Positions 32,866 to 43,759 of a DNA stretch of 64,000 nt are shown piece after piece (within the stretch, counting starts at the first letter, position 1; each line of letters opens with the position of its first letter). Position numbers and translations under genes: made by a program. Source of the stretch: Apoda limacodes (taxonomy: Eukaryota; Arthropoda; Insecta; Lepidoptera; Limacodidae); contig OX291557.1 in assembly GCA_946406115.1 (NCBI GenBank), positions 22,228,501-22,292,500 on the forward strand, in the 5' to 3' direction. Under the pieces are notes generated by a model, which saw only the letters and a list, made by a program, of their open reading frames with translations, was not told the origin of the DNA and did no database searches.

Positions 32866-33327
32866 AGCTAGGGGGGGGGGAGGGCATTGTGGGATGGGGA
32901 ATGCCCTACCTTGAAATACTAATGCCCTACCTTAAAAGTTCCATAAACCAAGGTATAATATATATATAAATTGTTTTCCTGTACTATAAATTAATACGAT
33001 TTTGCCCTTGTTTTCCCGCGATCCCACCCAATAACCTACCTTAATTACTCACACACAACAGGCACAGTACTCACTCACAAGCGGGTAAAATAATGAAAGA
33101 TAGAAAAATTAATTGCGCCGTACCCGTGCATGAAACCACCGCTGCCCTACCTTAGATTCAACTCTCTAGCTACAGCCCTGGTTTGTGCGCGATTGCGTCC
33201 GATAAATGGTTCGGAGCGGTTAATTTAGAATGACCTGTTGTTTTGCGTGGACCGTAATGATTGTATTACACTATATGTATATTGGACACGCGTATGTAAA
33301 TGTAGGCCCTATCTGACTGATATAGTA

Positions 33328-34209
33328 GGGGAGAGTCTTGTACCTATGGACACGAAAATTTAAACGACTGTAGATTGTCCAAAGGTATTTTATAACCAAT
33401 TTACTTATATGTCTTTCATATAGTGAAATGATTTATGCAATAATTTTTGCCATTCAAAAAAATAATAGGTAAAATATAAAAATTCCACTTGTCCTAAATA
33501 ACTTAAGGACATAGAGAACAGAGACCTATAGAAATGAAACAACAAAAAAAATTATAAGATAAAAAATATTAATTGAAATGTTTGTTAATTACTTTTGAGC
33601 AAGTCCTGTCCTCACAAGAAATTCAATTTTCATGATATCATAACTTACAAAATTTTACATTGTATCCAGTCCTCCAAGAGTTTAGTATGAAAGAAGTTTT
33701 CGTTACAACCGACACAGTAATTAATCGCCTTCACCTTCATCGTTGTAGTGATTATTTACTCTATGGTCGTTGCCGGAGTCACTGTCTAGAATCATAATAT
33801 GACCGTATACAAATTTTTGGCTGTCCGTAGGTATCTACAAATTCTAACTTAATGTTCAAAAGGTTGAGTCATAAAAAAATCATCTCATCTACAAAAATCA
33901 GATCATTCAATATAACGTTAAATTTTTTTCCGAAAGCATTTTTTAAAATCTGATTTAATCATCTGTTTCATTTGATTTTTAGCAAGGTGAGTGACATTTG
34001 ATGTTTTAATGAAATATTCCTTTTTCTAACGATATTTAAAATATTTTTATAGATAAGATTAATTTCTCGAACAACGAATTATAATGGCCGACTTCTTTTT
34101 AAGTTCGTGTAAGTCATCAAATTCATTAAAAGATGTCGCTGCTAGTAACTGTTTACTACAGCGTATTAAAATAATATTAAGGTGTCCATAAGTACCAAAG
34201 TTCTGGGGG
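33328..34209. mobile_element. Candidate inverted-repeat element
   Basis: Left 'ggggagagtcttgtacctat' with 'ggacac' pairs imperfectly with the reverse complement of 34182-34209 ('ccccagaactttggtactta' with 'tggacac'). No target duplication is clear and the interior has no recognisable protein. Boundaries are tentative. Confidence 0.45.
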
Positions 34210-34433
34210 CGATTATGGTGCCCTGCGGTAGGTACATCGGCTACTACAGGGTAGGGGAAGGAAAGTGAATTAGTTATTTGTAAGAATCTATAGGATAAAA
34301 AAGATTTAGCGATTTTGCAAAATTCATACGGAATATCTGCTTCATGAATGAGGTCTTTATGACAGACGGTTTCCAAGGTCATGCTATACCATCCCAGAAG
34401 AATTTTTACAATCCGTGTAAATATATTACTTAC

Positions 34434-34800
34434 CTTGTAGCGCAGTAGTGGTAGGCTGCGTCGCGGCGGAACTGGTGGTAGGAACCTAGGCGCAAGTCTG
34501 TGCTTATGTTATCTACGAAGGGCCTACTCTAAGGGACGGAAATTTACCTAAAAACCTTAGGACACGACGAAATCACCCGTCAGAATGTCACTGGTACACG
34601 TGCAGTTTAATAAATCATTCTTCTAACACACTCTTTCTCACCTCGCGTCGACACAAACGAACCGAAAACGGGATTCAATTTGAACTGATTTTTCCGAAGT
34701 CCTTCCGAAAATTCAAAAGCGAGCAAACACCACTAACAACGCAATACACGGGTGTAATACACGGATGCGTGCGAAGTCATCCGCGACTATTCCAGAACCC
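34434..34800 (-). promoter_or_regulatory. Candidate host promoter and noncoding first exon
   Basis: Reading minus, a CpG-rich patch ('cgtcgtacgacgggctcgcg', 'tcgacgcgaggtgagaaag') leads to 'CTACAAG|GTAAGTAAT', a near-ideal splice donor at 34434/34433. A second good donor, 'GCGAG|GTGAGAAAG', lies near 34650. No long frame starts here; one 15-codon frame begins at an ATG near 34780. The CpG content stands out against the AT-rich TE background, as expected of an active promoter in an unmethylated insect genome. If real, the transcript runs toward lower coordinates and everything to the left may be its first intron. No acceptor or coding exon was recognised. Confidence 0.4.
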
Positions 34801-35294
34801 ATTTGCACACTGGGCGCGAGCCCGTCGTACGACGAGAAAGGGCGATGCGTCACTGCTTATCTTTACCTAACAATGCCCATTCGCGGAAATGTAGTAGAAA
34901 GCTACACTTAATATATAAATAATTATAATCTATTAAACGGTGAATATTTGCCACATATTCATACGAGTAGTAGGTAGGTACAATAAAAATTGTTAAGTCA
35001 ACTATGTATATTCTGTTTCTAGTTACGATGTGTATTGTTAACTATAAAAAAAACTTAAATATAGTAACTATTACAATCATTGAGTTTTAGGCAGACTTTA
35101 CAATTTTTTTTATTATACTTTATCTGACAACTATCTTACACGTTGCAATGGTATTTGTTCTGTGTAGTTAAACTGATGCAATGCATGTGTTCGGTACCTT
35201 GCACCAGAAAGCCGCGTCCCCACTTCGTGTTTCGCCTAAAAATAACACAATAACATCTACACAAAACATGTTTTGTTTAATGCACGTGTTGTGT
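34801..35294. other. Unassigned stretch
   Basis: Contains an inverted word pair around 35260-35275 ('acaaaacatgttttgt') but no recognised gene or repeat. Confidence 0.4.
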
Positions 35295-35440
35295 CATGCT
35301 TTATGTGTTGTAGAAGACGTATTGTCAGTTTTAGAAACAGTAGTCTTAGTAGATTCGGTATTAACAAGAAGACACTGATTTCGAGTCAGACCGTATTTTC
35401 AGTCTCAAAAAGAAACAGAAGACCTAACCTAACCCAACCA
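35295..35440 (+). repeat. Dispersed repeat, pair of 48040-48140
   Basis: 'gtagaagacgtattgtcagt' with 'ttagaaacagtag' matches the reverse complement of 48.05-48.14 kb. The end 'gacctaacctaacccaacca' is a chance resemblance to telomere repeats. Confidence 0.62.
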
Positions 35441-35599
35441 AACCTTAGTTTAGGATTTCTTTTTGTTGTTTTGAATGAGATTTTGAGGAACAGATTTCTT
35501 TTATATAGGATCAGCGGCTCGATTCCGTAAAATGACAGCTAATAATTCTCGTTTGAAATCCATGGAAATGAGATATAGGTACTTTGCATATTTGAAATA

Positions 35600-35905
35600 A
35601 CGTATGAAATTCATCGATTGTCGCGGAACCACAATGTATATCTTATTTTTTTCAAAAAAGGTTAGCAATCTTTTACGGAATAGACCCGCAGATGTGCAAA
35701 AAAACACAATATTGCGAAGTGATGTTATCTCACCAGAAATGCAACTTGGCATTACATTAAGGTTTTTGGCCACTTGTGATTCTTGCACAAGTTTAATGCA
35801 TCTTAGGATTTCTAAGCAACAAATATCAACAATCAACAGTTCCAGAGTTATGCTGGGCCTTTTATAACAAGATGAAAGGACTTTATTTAAAGGCGAGTAT
35901 ATATA
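35600..35905 (+). pseudogene. PIF/Harbinger transposase, N-terminal piece
   Basis: Plus-strand frame with 'SNLLRNRPADVQKNTILRSD', 'VISPEMQLGITLRFLATC' and 'TSLMHLRISKQQIS', the conserved region before the catalytic domain of Harbinger transposases. A frame change at about 35845 is followed by 'PEV..AFYNKMKGLYLK' in another frame. The catalytic part appears only at 38.26 kb. The longer minus-strand frame here (35501-35935) is the shadow of this gene. Harbinger transposases need a MADF/Myb-like partner; pieces of one lie nearby on minus. Confidence 0.75.
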
Positions 35906-36765
35906 AAAACTAACATTTTTAATAGATAAAAACATATACTTATTTATTAATTATTAAATTAAAAAAAAAAGGATTTCCTTGGTCCGTTTCATTATCTGTG
36001 TTGGTAGTTAGATTTTTGGTAGTAGGACTGTTGTAAGGAGGTTGTGTAATGCTTTTGTCACATAAACTATATCTTTGATATTCTTCTCTATACTTAACTT
36101 ACTTATTCTTCTCAAGCGTCCATATGCTACTGTGACCGTAAGCTTGTTTGCCACACCAAAAACTTAGACCATCTAAACCACTGGACCCGCGACGCGTCCC
36201 AATTCCCCTCTGCTTAAGGTACAAGACCAATATGATTTTTTGTCATTTTCTGAATCGTTTTTGATGCGTAAAGAGCTACGTAAATAATGGTTTGTGCTGT
36301 AATTCAATGTCAAAAAAGAGGTCAAACACTTAAGCACTATATATATTTTACTTACAAGTGGTTTTTGTATATTTTTAGTTTAAAATATTTAAACATAATG
36401 ATGCGAGTTCTAGTATGAATCTCCTTTAGGGCGTTCATTCTAACTACTTCGTAGCAGGAATTGTTAGCGGTTTGCGTTTCAAGCTTTTGATAGCATTCAA
36501 CAGTGCAAGACCGGCAAAACCTAATGTTGACTTTTAGCGTTTCGTTTAAGCGAATTCGCTACGAAATATTGCTGCCAAAAACCCATGTCGGGATGTGAGT
36601 ATTTTTTGCTACTTTTTGGCAGTTATGAAATGTGAAAGTTAATAAAAAAGTTTATTTTCGCATTTATATAAAAAATCAAAATAAACTGAACTGTAAAAAA
36701 AATGACGCGTAACGCGTTTCGTTTAAACCATGATAGCACCGCTGAAATTATCAGATGCGTTTAGA
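35906..36765. other. Unassigned insert-like stretch
   Basis: Lies between the two transposase pieces. AT-rich and noncoding; nothing recognised. Confidence 0.4.
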
Positions 36766-36840
36766 CCAGTGGTCGTCAACTGCAGCCTGCGGGCGGCATG
36801 TGACCCGATTCGGAAATAAATGCGGGCCGAGACCAATAAC
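36766..36840 (+). repeat. hAT-type end fragment
   Basis: 'ccagtggtcgtcaactgcag' followed by 'cctgcgggcggcatgtgac' resembles hAT ends starting CAGTGGT. No partner end found. Confidence 0.45.
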
Positions 36841-36949
36841 CTTATTTTATAAGACCTAAGTTCCTTGGTACTGTCCTTAAAGACTATTTTTCTGATTTAT
36901 ATTTTTAACTGAATATTATATGTATTAGAAGGTACCCGTAATAATTCAT

Positions 36950-37560
36950 AACAAATACATAAATGCGAAAGTCTGTTGGTTGGTTTTTTCTTAATGCAGC
37001 ACCTACCTGATTTTTGGCACAAACATAGAGGGACGTGGAATAACTTAGGACACATTAATCGCGATCAAGGGATTGTATTTATCTGCAAATAATACGAGAC
37101 ACACATGTCTTAGGAAGTGTTCAATTAGCTTGATAGTTTACTCAGAAACAGCTAAGAAAACACATAATATATCTGTTATTCCGATCGAAAAATCGTAGGT
37201 ACTATTGAAAAATATATTTCACAGTGCACTTTTCCTTAACCTTGGTAACGGAGCATCTAATAAACTTAATTTTTGGCACATATATAACAATAGATACGAA
37301 GAAGGATAAGGAATGTCCTGATCGAAAGTTCCTACGGAAGTAATTGTTTCTCCAAGTGATCGCCCAACACTGTTTCTGTAAGTAGAAAAGCAGAAATTGG
37401 TTGACTTTATTTTTAAAACAAGTGAAGCTGGGGGCGATGATGAAGAAAATATTACTTTTTTTTCTTGATCGAGAGTTCCTATTGGATTAGAGTTCTTTAC
37501 CACAAGGCAATGAAGTGACTAAATTTTTGGCACAGGGTTATCTAAAGAAACAGAGAATAA
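36950..37560 (+). repeat. 'ataaatgcgaaagt' family, internally repeated
   Basis: Begins 'acataaatgcgaaagtctgt'. Three modules each contain 'tttttggcaca' preceded by a 'taataaactt'/'agtgactaaa'-type word (about 37011, 37270, 37530) and two contain 'gatcg(a)aagttcct'. Noncoding. Confidence 0.6.
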
Positions 37561-37896
37561 CATAATAAATACTTTTTGTACCAGTTTATCAAATTTGTTT
37601 ATTTTTAAAGTAATAAACAAGGGGGTGCCATTTAATTACTCTGACCATTTTTTTGCACACTCTTAATTGAATAGACTTCAGGCGGCCAGGTGTCATATTA
37701 ATTCACCCAAGTTGTAGGATGATTTGCATGTGGCGAGTGTGCATGTAAATCTGTGTTGCTAATTTTCTTGAGTGTGAGTTTATAGGGATGTGATTTAAAA
37801 ATGTCATTGTGTGAGTTGTTTTGTATGTTACCTCGCCTCCCGCAAATTTTGTAAGAAAATTTATGTTTAGGAAAGAATACGCATGGCTACTCTATA

Positions 37897-38226
37897 TTAA
37901 ATACTATCTATATTATCTTTTTCCATTTGTTTATCCAAACTATACAAAATGTTATTTATTTCAAATCTGGCTTTACTCTGCAAACACGTTGGGAATTTTC
38001 TCAAATGCGCTGCAATGTACAAGCCATAGCTTGTAAGATCATCTCTTGTAATATCTGTACTCCAATTTTTCTCCATCATAACTTTTAAACTCTCAACTGC
38101 TTTGGCATACACAGAGTTCTCAGAATAACTCTCTCTTTGCTTTCCTTGTTGAACTCTTGGTGGTAATGTTGGAGAGCAGGGTGGAGGTGATGTTGTAGTG
38201 CAAGATGGCATCAACAGCGAGTCATC
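37897..38226 (-). pseudogene. MADF protein of a Harbinger element, C-terminal exon
   Basis: The minus-strand exon begins after a plausible acceptor ('ttctattacag') at about 38226, reading 'SDDSLLMPSCTTTSPPPCSP', and ends 'YGLYIAAHLRKFP', 'QSKARFEINNILYSLDKQME'. That C-terminal pattern (BESS-like) is typical of MADF proteins encoded by PIF/Harbinger elements, which help carry the transposase to DNA. The N-terminal MADF half is likely at 43514-43735 on the same strand. It sits between the two plus-strand transposase pieces, so the element is rearranged or two copies are mixed. Confidence 0.66.
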
Positions 38227-38259
38227 ACTCTGTAATAGAATTGAATTATGTAAAAAAAA

Positions 38260-38690
38260 AATGTTTTTTCCCGGTACCTACATCTGCAAATGAATGGGAG
38301 ACAATTTCAAGAGGTTTTGACTCTCGATGGAATTTTCCTCATGCTATTGGTGCATTAGATGGGAAACATGTGTTGGAAGCACCAACAAATACCGGAAGTC
38401 TTGATAACAATTATAAAAGGACATTTAGTGTCGTTCTCCTAGCTTTGGTTGACTACAATTCTAATTTTGTATATTTGGATGTTGGCATTCAAGGCAGAAT
38501 TTAGAAGGCGGAGAATTGACACATTTATCTATACAGACACTTTGATACTCTAGGCATTCCCGCTAGTGAACCTTTGCCATGAAGGAATACAGATATGGAT
38601 TATGTTACTATAGGAGATGATGATTCTGTTTTTTGGGTATTCAAAAAACCTTTGACATTAAAAATTAATACTGCAATACCAGTGATATTG
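38260..38690 (+). pseudogene. PIF/Harbinger transposase, catalytic piece
   Basis: DDE-type transposase remnant. Visible: 'FPVPTSANEWETISRGFDSR', 'WNFPHAIGALDGKHV' (first catalytic Asp in GALDGKH), 'NYKRTFSVVLLALVD', 'FVYLDVGIQGR' (second Asp), and after stops near 38502 the decayed 'DYVTIGDDDSVFWVFKKPLT', where the third acidic residue is expected. The region before residue 'FPVPTS' is missing; it probably continued from 35.6-35.9 kb. Several stops make it inactive. Confidence 0.85.
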
Positions 38691-38699
38691 GGATGTGTA

Positions 38700-39134
38700 C
38701 TGTGTAGTCTGACTTAATTAATTGAGGCCAAATTGGATCAGTCAAAATCTATATTCACCACATGGTACATTTGATATTGATAACTTTGATACTGGTGAAA
38801 TTAATACCAGGGCAATGGAAAATAGAATAATCTTTATTTGCACGGAACATTGTTAATACTAAAGTAGGTGTTAACAATTATATTTATCCTGTACATATTC
38901 ATTCTAGCACAGTTTGGCTTGCAAATATTTAATATATTTATAATATTAACTCAACTGTAATTAATGAGGATGTTTGTTTAACAATAGTTATATTTAAAAT
39001 TGTCTAGGTTAGAAAAGGCTAACATATGTAAGTATAATATTGTAGGTATTAGGTACATACATAAGAACAACAATTTGATCACTTAGGGAAACACATGTAA
39101 AAATAGCTATTAATTTTTGAAATTATCATTAAAA
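38700..39134. other. Unassigned stretch
   Basis: Probably the decayed tail of the Harbinger transposase region followed by AT-rich DNA. Nothing else recognised. Confidence 0.4.
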
Positions 39135-39381
39135 TACAATAATAAATATTTGTGGACATTACACACAGCGCCGTCTGGCCCCAAAAGTAAGCAAAGCTTG
39201 TGTTGTGGATACCAGACAACAGATACAGATATATTACTTTTTTTTTTTGTAAATACATACATATTATACATAAATTCACATTTTTTTATCACAAAAGTGC
39301 GTGTCCAATGCGGGAATCGAACCCACACCCTCAGCGCAGCAGTCGGCCACACTACCAACTAGGCTGCCAGGGAGTCAAGTC
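39135..39381 (-). mobile_element. tRNA-derived SINE
   Basis: On minus, the head has RNA polymerase III boxes: A-box-like 'TAGTTGGTAGTG' (39361-39350) and an exact B box 'GGTTCGATTCC' (39323-39313), spaced 26 bases apart as in a tRNA. A body follows through a T/A-rich section to 'ggcgctgtgtgtaatgtcca' at about 39155. Length is about 245 bp. The cloverleaf is not intact, so it is a SINE, not a tRNA gene. Confidence 0.82.
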
Positions 39382-39499
39382 TAGTCACTAAATTCCTGAA
39401 GCGTATAGAAATTGTTTCTAAAATTTAAAAACTTATTTGTATAATCTTGAGAGTTAATAATAAGATTTATTTTTCTACACAATTTCCACATATCGACCG

Positions 39500-39775
39500 T
39501 AATCTAAATTGGCGTAAGGGACTCAAAATGAACTTTAAATGCGACTCCGATACAGGTTTTTGTGCTCTTTCGAATAGTGTCGAAGCTAAAAATAAAAGCC
39601 TTAAATTGTCGAAGCTTGCAAAAAATGACCAATACGCCATAGAAAATTAATGATTTTTTCAAGAAAAATATGATGTATCGAACAAAAGTTTAAAATGCGA
39701 CTGATTATATTGCAAATCAGATTAGTGTAAAATACACAATATTTACTAACTGTCCCTTACGTCAAAATGAATTAA
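39500..39775. mobile_element. Candidate short inverted-repeat element
   Basis: 'aaattGGCGTAAGGGAC' near 39508 pairs with the complement of 'GTCCCTTACGTCaaaat' near 39765. The arms are only about 15 bases. Interior contains a 67-codon open frame with no known domain. Confidence 0.42.
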
Positions 39776-40790
39776 ATATTATTTCTTTGTGGCCTTTACA
39801 TCAACGTAAAACTTATTTGTTCGATTCTGGACGTCCTGTACATCAATAGGCTTCAAATAAAATTGACTATGTTGTCCTATACATTCATTAGCACACTAAA
39901 ATATTATTGTATTTTAAGCAGTCCTAAATAATTATTGCCGTCTTATTTTAATGCCATGCTAAAAGAAAGAGAGTAAAACGAAAGTAAATCATTGCGGTAA
40001 GCATCTATTTTTTTATTGGTAGTAGTAGTAGTTTAGTATGTAAATAAAGGGAAGATTCATTATTCAAGTATTCTTCCGTGTTCTTCCTAAACGTGTGTAG
40101 GTAACAATGTGTATTGTCAAGTAATTTATTGTTTAAAACATGATATTGCGTGTACTGTTTGCTTTACAATGTTTACTCAATCTCTAGATGAATTAGTGCT
40201 TTTTTAGCGTAAAGCACAATTTTTTATGTAGTATTAAGTCGATCAACCTTAAGTAATTGTAATATGGTGCATTTTTCTATGTAGGTAGGTAAGTATGATC
40301 AGACGTGGTATAGATTTGATGAAGCGAAACGAAATGGAATTTGATTATTATAAGTTATAATCTATAATAATTATGCATCATGTATTTTAACTCAGCTATT
40401 TGAAAATGGATTAAAATTAGAACAAACTTACCTGAATTTTTTATATATGCTTAGTTGCTGTAACAATGAAGTGTCACATATATAGATACATACAAATATT
40501 CGTATATCTATGTTTATTGTATTATTATATCTTGTTAACAGAAAAAATGTGTCTTTGTATGTACCAGGACTATATAAAGGTAGTTTGTATGTATATATAT
40601 ATATATATATACTAGATGACCAGGTTAATGTACCACCTGACTTTTTTAAGCCGCCTCAATATCCAGGCAATTACAACCAAAAAAAAAAGTCGAACCATTT
40701 TTAAGTTTTTACGAGAGTAAGGCATGACAATTGGTTTTTTATATATATTTCGATATCATAAATATATATAAATATTTATTTTTTACTATT
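39776..40790. other. Unassigned stretch with a TA microsatellite
   Basis: AT-rich with no gene recognised. A (TA) run lies at about 40591-40612 and GTA triplets at about 40019-40030. Confidence 0.45.
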
Positions 40791-42120
40791 TCAGACCTTG
40801 TTAAGATAAAAGCTTACAGACCACCAAAACTGGCACTACAAATAGTGTGACAGAAGGCAGTGATGTGAGTAAGGAATAATGAACTGTTAGAAACAACCAT
40901 ATATTGAAAAAAAATTACAATAAATTGGCATCGTGAGTACCCCAATAGTACATCTTCCTCAATCCCACCAATTTTTCACAGGTTAAATCATAAAATCTAG
41001 CACTTCAGAGTTTCTACACCTAGGGACATCTACTTATTATAATAATAAATTAATAACTGAACCAGAAGTGAATTATTATATCTGATGTACAAGTTAAAAT
41101 GATTTTAGATAACAATAACAATAATATTGTGCTGGTAACGAAGGATCCACATAACATTGTAATGAAAGCATGTTTTAGCAATAAGCAGGTAAATGACTAT
41201 ATAGAGACAGACAAATGAACAGTTACCACAATCACCTTTAATTATTCAATCTCAAAATTTTGAATAGTAATATCAAATAACATCTACAAGCGCTGAAGCT
41301 ACTATTGTTACGCAAGAGTCATAAATTTGCTGCGAAGAACCAAATGATGTTGAAATGTGTTACCAATAATTATAATTTTCCATTTACAAGGCAAAAACTA
41401 CTTAATGACAATGAAAAGAAACATTCAGAAGAAGAAACATTGTACGACCAGTGCATTTAAAATGTCAGTGCCTTAAATACTTAGATTTTAGTTTCGACCA
41501 TAATTCTAATGAAGATTTTTCACCTGGAAGTTCAGAATATTGGACATCCTATGGATCAGAGGACAAATATTTTAATGAATGAACCAGAGAAAGGTAAAAG
41601 AGACAGAAAAAGGAGAAAATAAATATTGTAAACGACACCAAGGATATTCCAATTAAAAAACTTGAATTGCCTAGAAAAGTAAAATAAGAAAACAATTAAC
41701 AAATCAGGGGTAGAAAACATTACATCAGTTGGTTCATTAAAGAAAGCTAGGTTGTGTAAAACAAAACCTACGTGCTGAATGGCAAGCGTTTCAGAAAATG
41801 TTACGATATTCAACACTTACAGCAATATGACTCTATTTAGCAAAATGTTAAGGTCATTTTAAACTTGCGTGCAAAAATAAGTTAGGGCTTAATAGACATA
41901 GTATATATTTTTTTTTTGCATTAACGCGTAAATCAATGAAATTAGGTATTAAAGGACAAAATGTCTTTTCTTTTAGCAAACGGCTGTATGGCCGCTGATA
42001 TTTCATAATTTTTGGTATCTAAATACTGATATTGCTACTGAAAGCTTGATACCTCCTTCTATTTAAAAGCACTGTATAAATATTATTATAAATGTTTGAT
42101 ATGGAACAAAAATATTACGC
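40791..42120 (+). pseudogene. Possible decayed TE protein
   Basis: No open frame survives. Between about 41490 and 41860 plus-strand translations in shifting frames give 'NSNEDFSPGSSEYW', 'SVGSLKKARLCKTKPTC' and 'SNMTLFSKML'. The order weakly resembles a Cys-rich protein seen in some insect mobile elements. The match is too poor to name. Confidence 0.2.
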
Positions 42121-42499
42121 TCAAACGATCCTAATGCCATCCAACAGAAAAAAACCTTCAGTAGAAACATTACAGCAACTACCACAATTGCCAAGAAGAT
42201 CACCATGAAATGGTGGCATAATATGGGATGAGTTTAGTTTTTTTATTTTATGAGCAATGTAGAAATGGTTCCTGGCACTTTTTATCATGAGAAAATAAAT
42301 ACCTATCATACTAGGAAAATTAAAAAATGTATAGAAAAATTATGCTTACTTCAATATTATTTATTTTTATTTCAAGACAATTCAGTCCAATTGGTGTATT
42401 TGATGACATCATGGACTCCATTTTTTTGTATGCAAACCATTTTGTTTTATATATTGAGTCTGCCCCGCTGCCAGTGCCTATTAAAACAAAGTAACATGT
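42121..42499. other. Unassigned stretch
   Basis: No recognisable protein. 'attgagtctgcc(c)cgctgcc' occurs here (42455) and again at about 42717, a short local repeat. Confidence 0.4.
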
Positions 42500-42710
42500 T
42501 TTATTAACTTTGTGAATGTGTATGTTTGTTACTTCTTCATGCTCAAATGGCTGAACCAATTTTGATGGAATTTGTTATAGAGGTAGCTGACATTAACACA
42601 TAGGCTAGTTTTTATATCACGGTAAAGTGTTCCTGTGGGATGAGCAAGGAATTAGATATGTCTCTAGAATTTAGCTTAGGTGAAACTGCAGGAAAAGCTA
42701 GTTTATCAAA
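42500..42710 (+). repeat. 'ataaatgcgaaagtttg'-type repeat relative
   Basis: Includes 'atgtttgttacttcttcatg', 'ggctgaaccaattttgatgg' and ends 'gcaggaaaagctagtt'. Noncoding. Confidence 0.6.
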
Positions 42711-43513
42711 TATGTTGAGTCTGCCCTGCTGCCTGTGTGCATAACTATTGTAACAAAGAAAAGTAATTTTTTACTTCTCGGCAACCTATCAAATTTGGGT
42801 TTATGGATCAAGAAGCATCGCCTTGTACCCAAATAGAATTAATAAATCAGTGGAATTATTTTTTGGTTTCGGTTTTTAAGATATTTTCTTTAAATTTACT
42901 GGTGTGTATTAAACACACGCCCCTGTGTGCGGCCCTCGCTCCGCATGGAAAAGAAAAACCCCTAACCTAACTAGTATTCAAGTATAAGTCTATTCAAAAT
43001 ATTATTTTTTTAAAACTATTCCTTTCCGCTGACTTTTATATTTAATTTGTGTATTAAAGGGTTGTATAATGCAAATTCGACGGGTTGCCAAGTAGTAAAT
43101 ATTTACCCAAAGTAACATGATTTACTAACTTTGAAATGTAATAACTTTTAAACAAGACTAACTATAAAAACTTTAATGCATTTTTAATTAAACTTCTGCG
43201 ATCTGCCCTTAATCTAAAACCATTGATTAGTCAAACTATAATGTACTTTGGCTTCACCCCGCCCCACAGTAAAAATCCGCTCCCCAAATCAGCCTCTTAA
43301 TTTGATGGTTATCAATGTACAATCCGACAGGTGGTCATGACAGGGTTCCGTTTTTACCACATGACTACAGAACCCTAAAACCCACCAACCTGGTTTTATT
43401 AACCGATACCACAAAATATTAATACTAGTACCTACCGATACTGAGGTCGTCGATTAGAATCGCTACTGATCGTCAATCCGGATCTGTAACAAAATAGGTA
43501 CTAAAAATTGAAA
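42711..43513. other. Unassigned stretch with a partial 'acggaaccct' repeat
   Basis: 43322-43382 contains 'acagggttccgtttttacca' and 'cagaaccctaaaa', the end of that repeat family. The rest shows no gene. Confidence 0.5.
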
Positions 43514-43735
43514 TTAACCTGCCATTCTTCTTTTTTCCCTGCTGTATTGATTACGTAATACACACCATTTCGCATTAACCTCTTTTGCTGTTACTCCCAT
43601 CAACATTGCCACTTCTTCCGCGGCGTCCTGACGCTTCTGCTTACTTTTGTGTTCCGGTGATTGAGAATCCCAGATCACAGGTCTTTCTCTGATTAAACTT
43701 ATAAAATGTAATATGTTTTCTTTATTCCACTTCAT
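43514..43735 (-). pseudogene. MADF-domain exon of a Harbinger element
   Basis: ATG at 43735. The exon encodes 'MKWNKENILHFISLIRERPV', then 'IWDSQSPEHKSKQKRQDAAE' and 'EVNAKWCVLRNQYSREKRRM'. This is the first two helices and linker of a MADF domain (a Myb/SANT-like DNA-binding fold). It ends at 'GGCAG|GTTAAT', a plausible splice donor; without splicing a TAA follows directly. MADF proteins accompany transposases in PIF/Harbinger elements, and transposase pieces lie at 35.6 and 38.3 kb. A host MADF gene cannot be excluded, because this exon has no stop or frameshift. Confidence 0.7.
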
Positions 43736-43759
43736 TGCACTCAAAGCCACAAAGACTTA

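Larger units (their letters stand above)
29446..33188. mobile_element. hAT-type element with target duplication, split by a Jockey insertion
   Basis: Inverted ends 'CAGGGCCGTAGCTA' (from 29454) and the complement of 'TAGCTACAGCCCTG' (to 33180), with one mismatch. Flanks are 8-bp direct repeats differing at one base: 'GTATGTGC' 29446-29453 and 'GTTTGTGC' 33181-33188. Without the Jockey insert (29468-32865) the element is about 330 bp. It includes repeated 'tgccctaccttaa' words (32.90-32.94 and 33.14 kb). No transposase gene. Ends and duplication size fit hAT. Confidence 0.85.

Noticed and set aside
34059..34382. 107-codon minus-strand frame as a second exon of the candidate gene
   Set aside because: No known domain, no acceptor that makes sense after the 34433 donor, and it overlaps the inverted end of a candidate element.
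35417..35440. 'gacctaacctaacccaacc' as an interstitial insect telomere (TTAGG) repeat
   Set aside because: Only two adjacent units occur and the words are part of a dispersed repeat; no array is present.
35501..35935. 144-codon minus-strand open frame as a gene
   Set aside because: It is antisense to a recognisable Harbinger transposase segment on plus.
39310..39381. A genuine tRNA gene
   Set aside because: Pol III boxes are good but the arms do not fold into a full cloverleaf and a SINE body follows.
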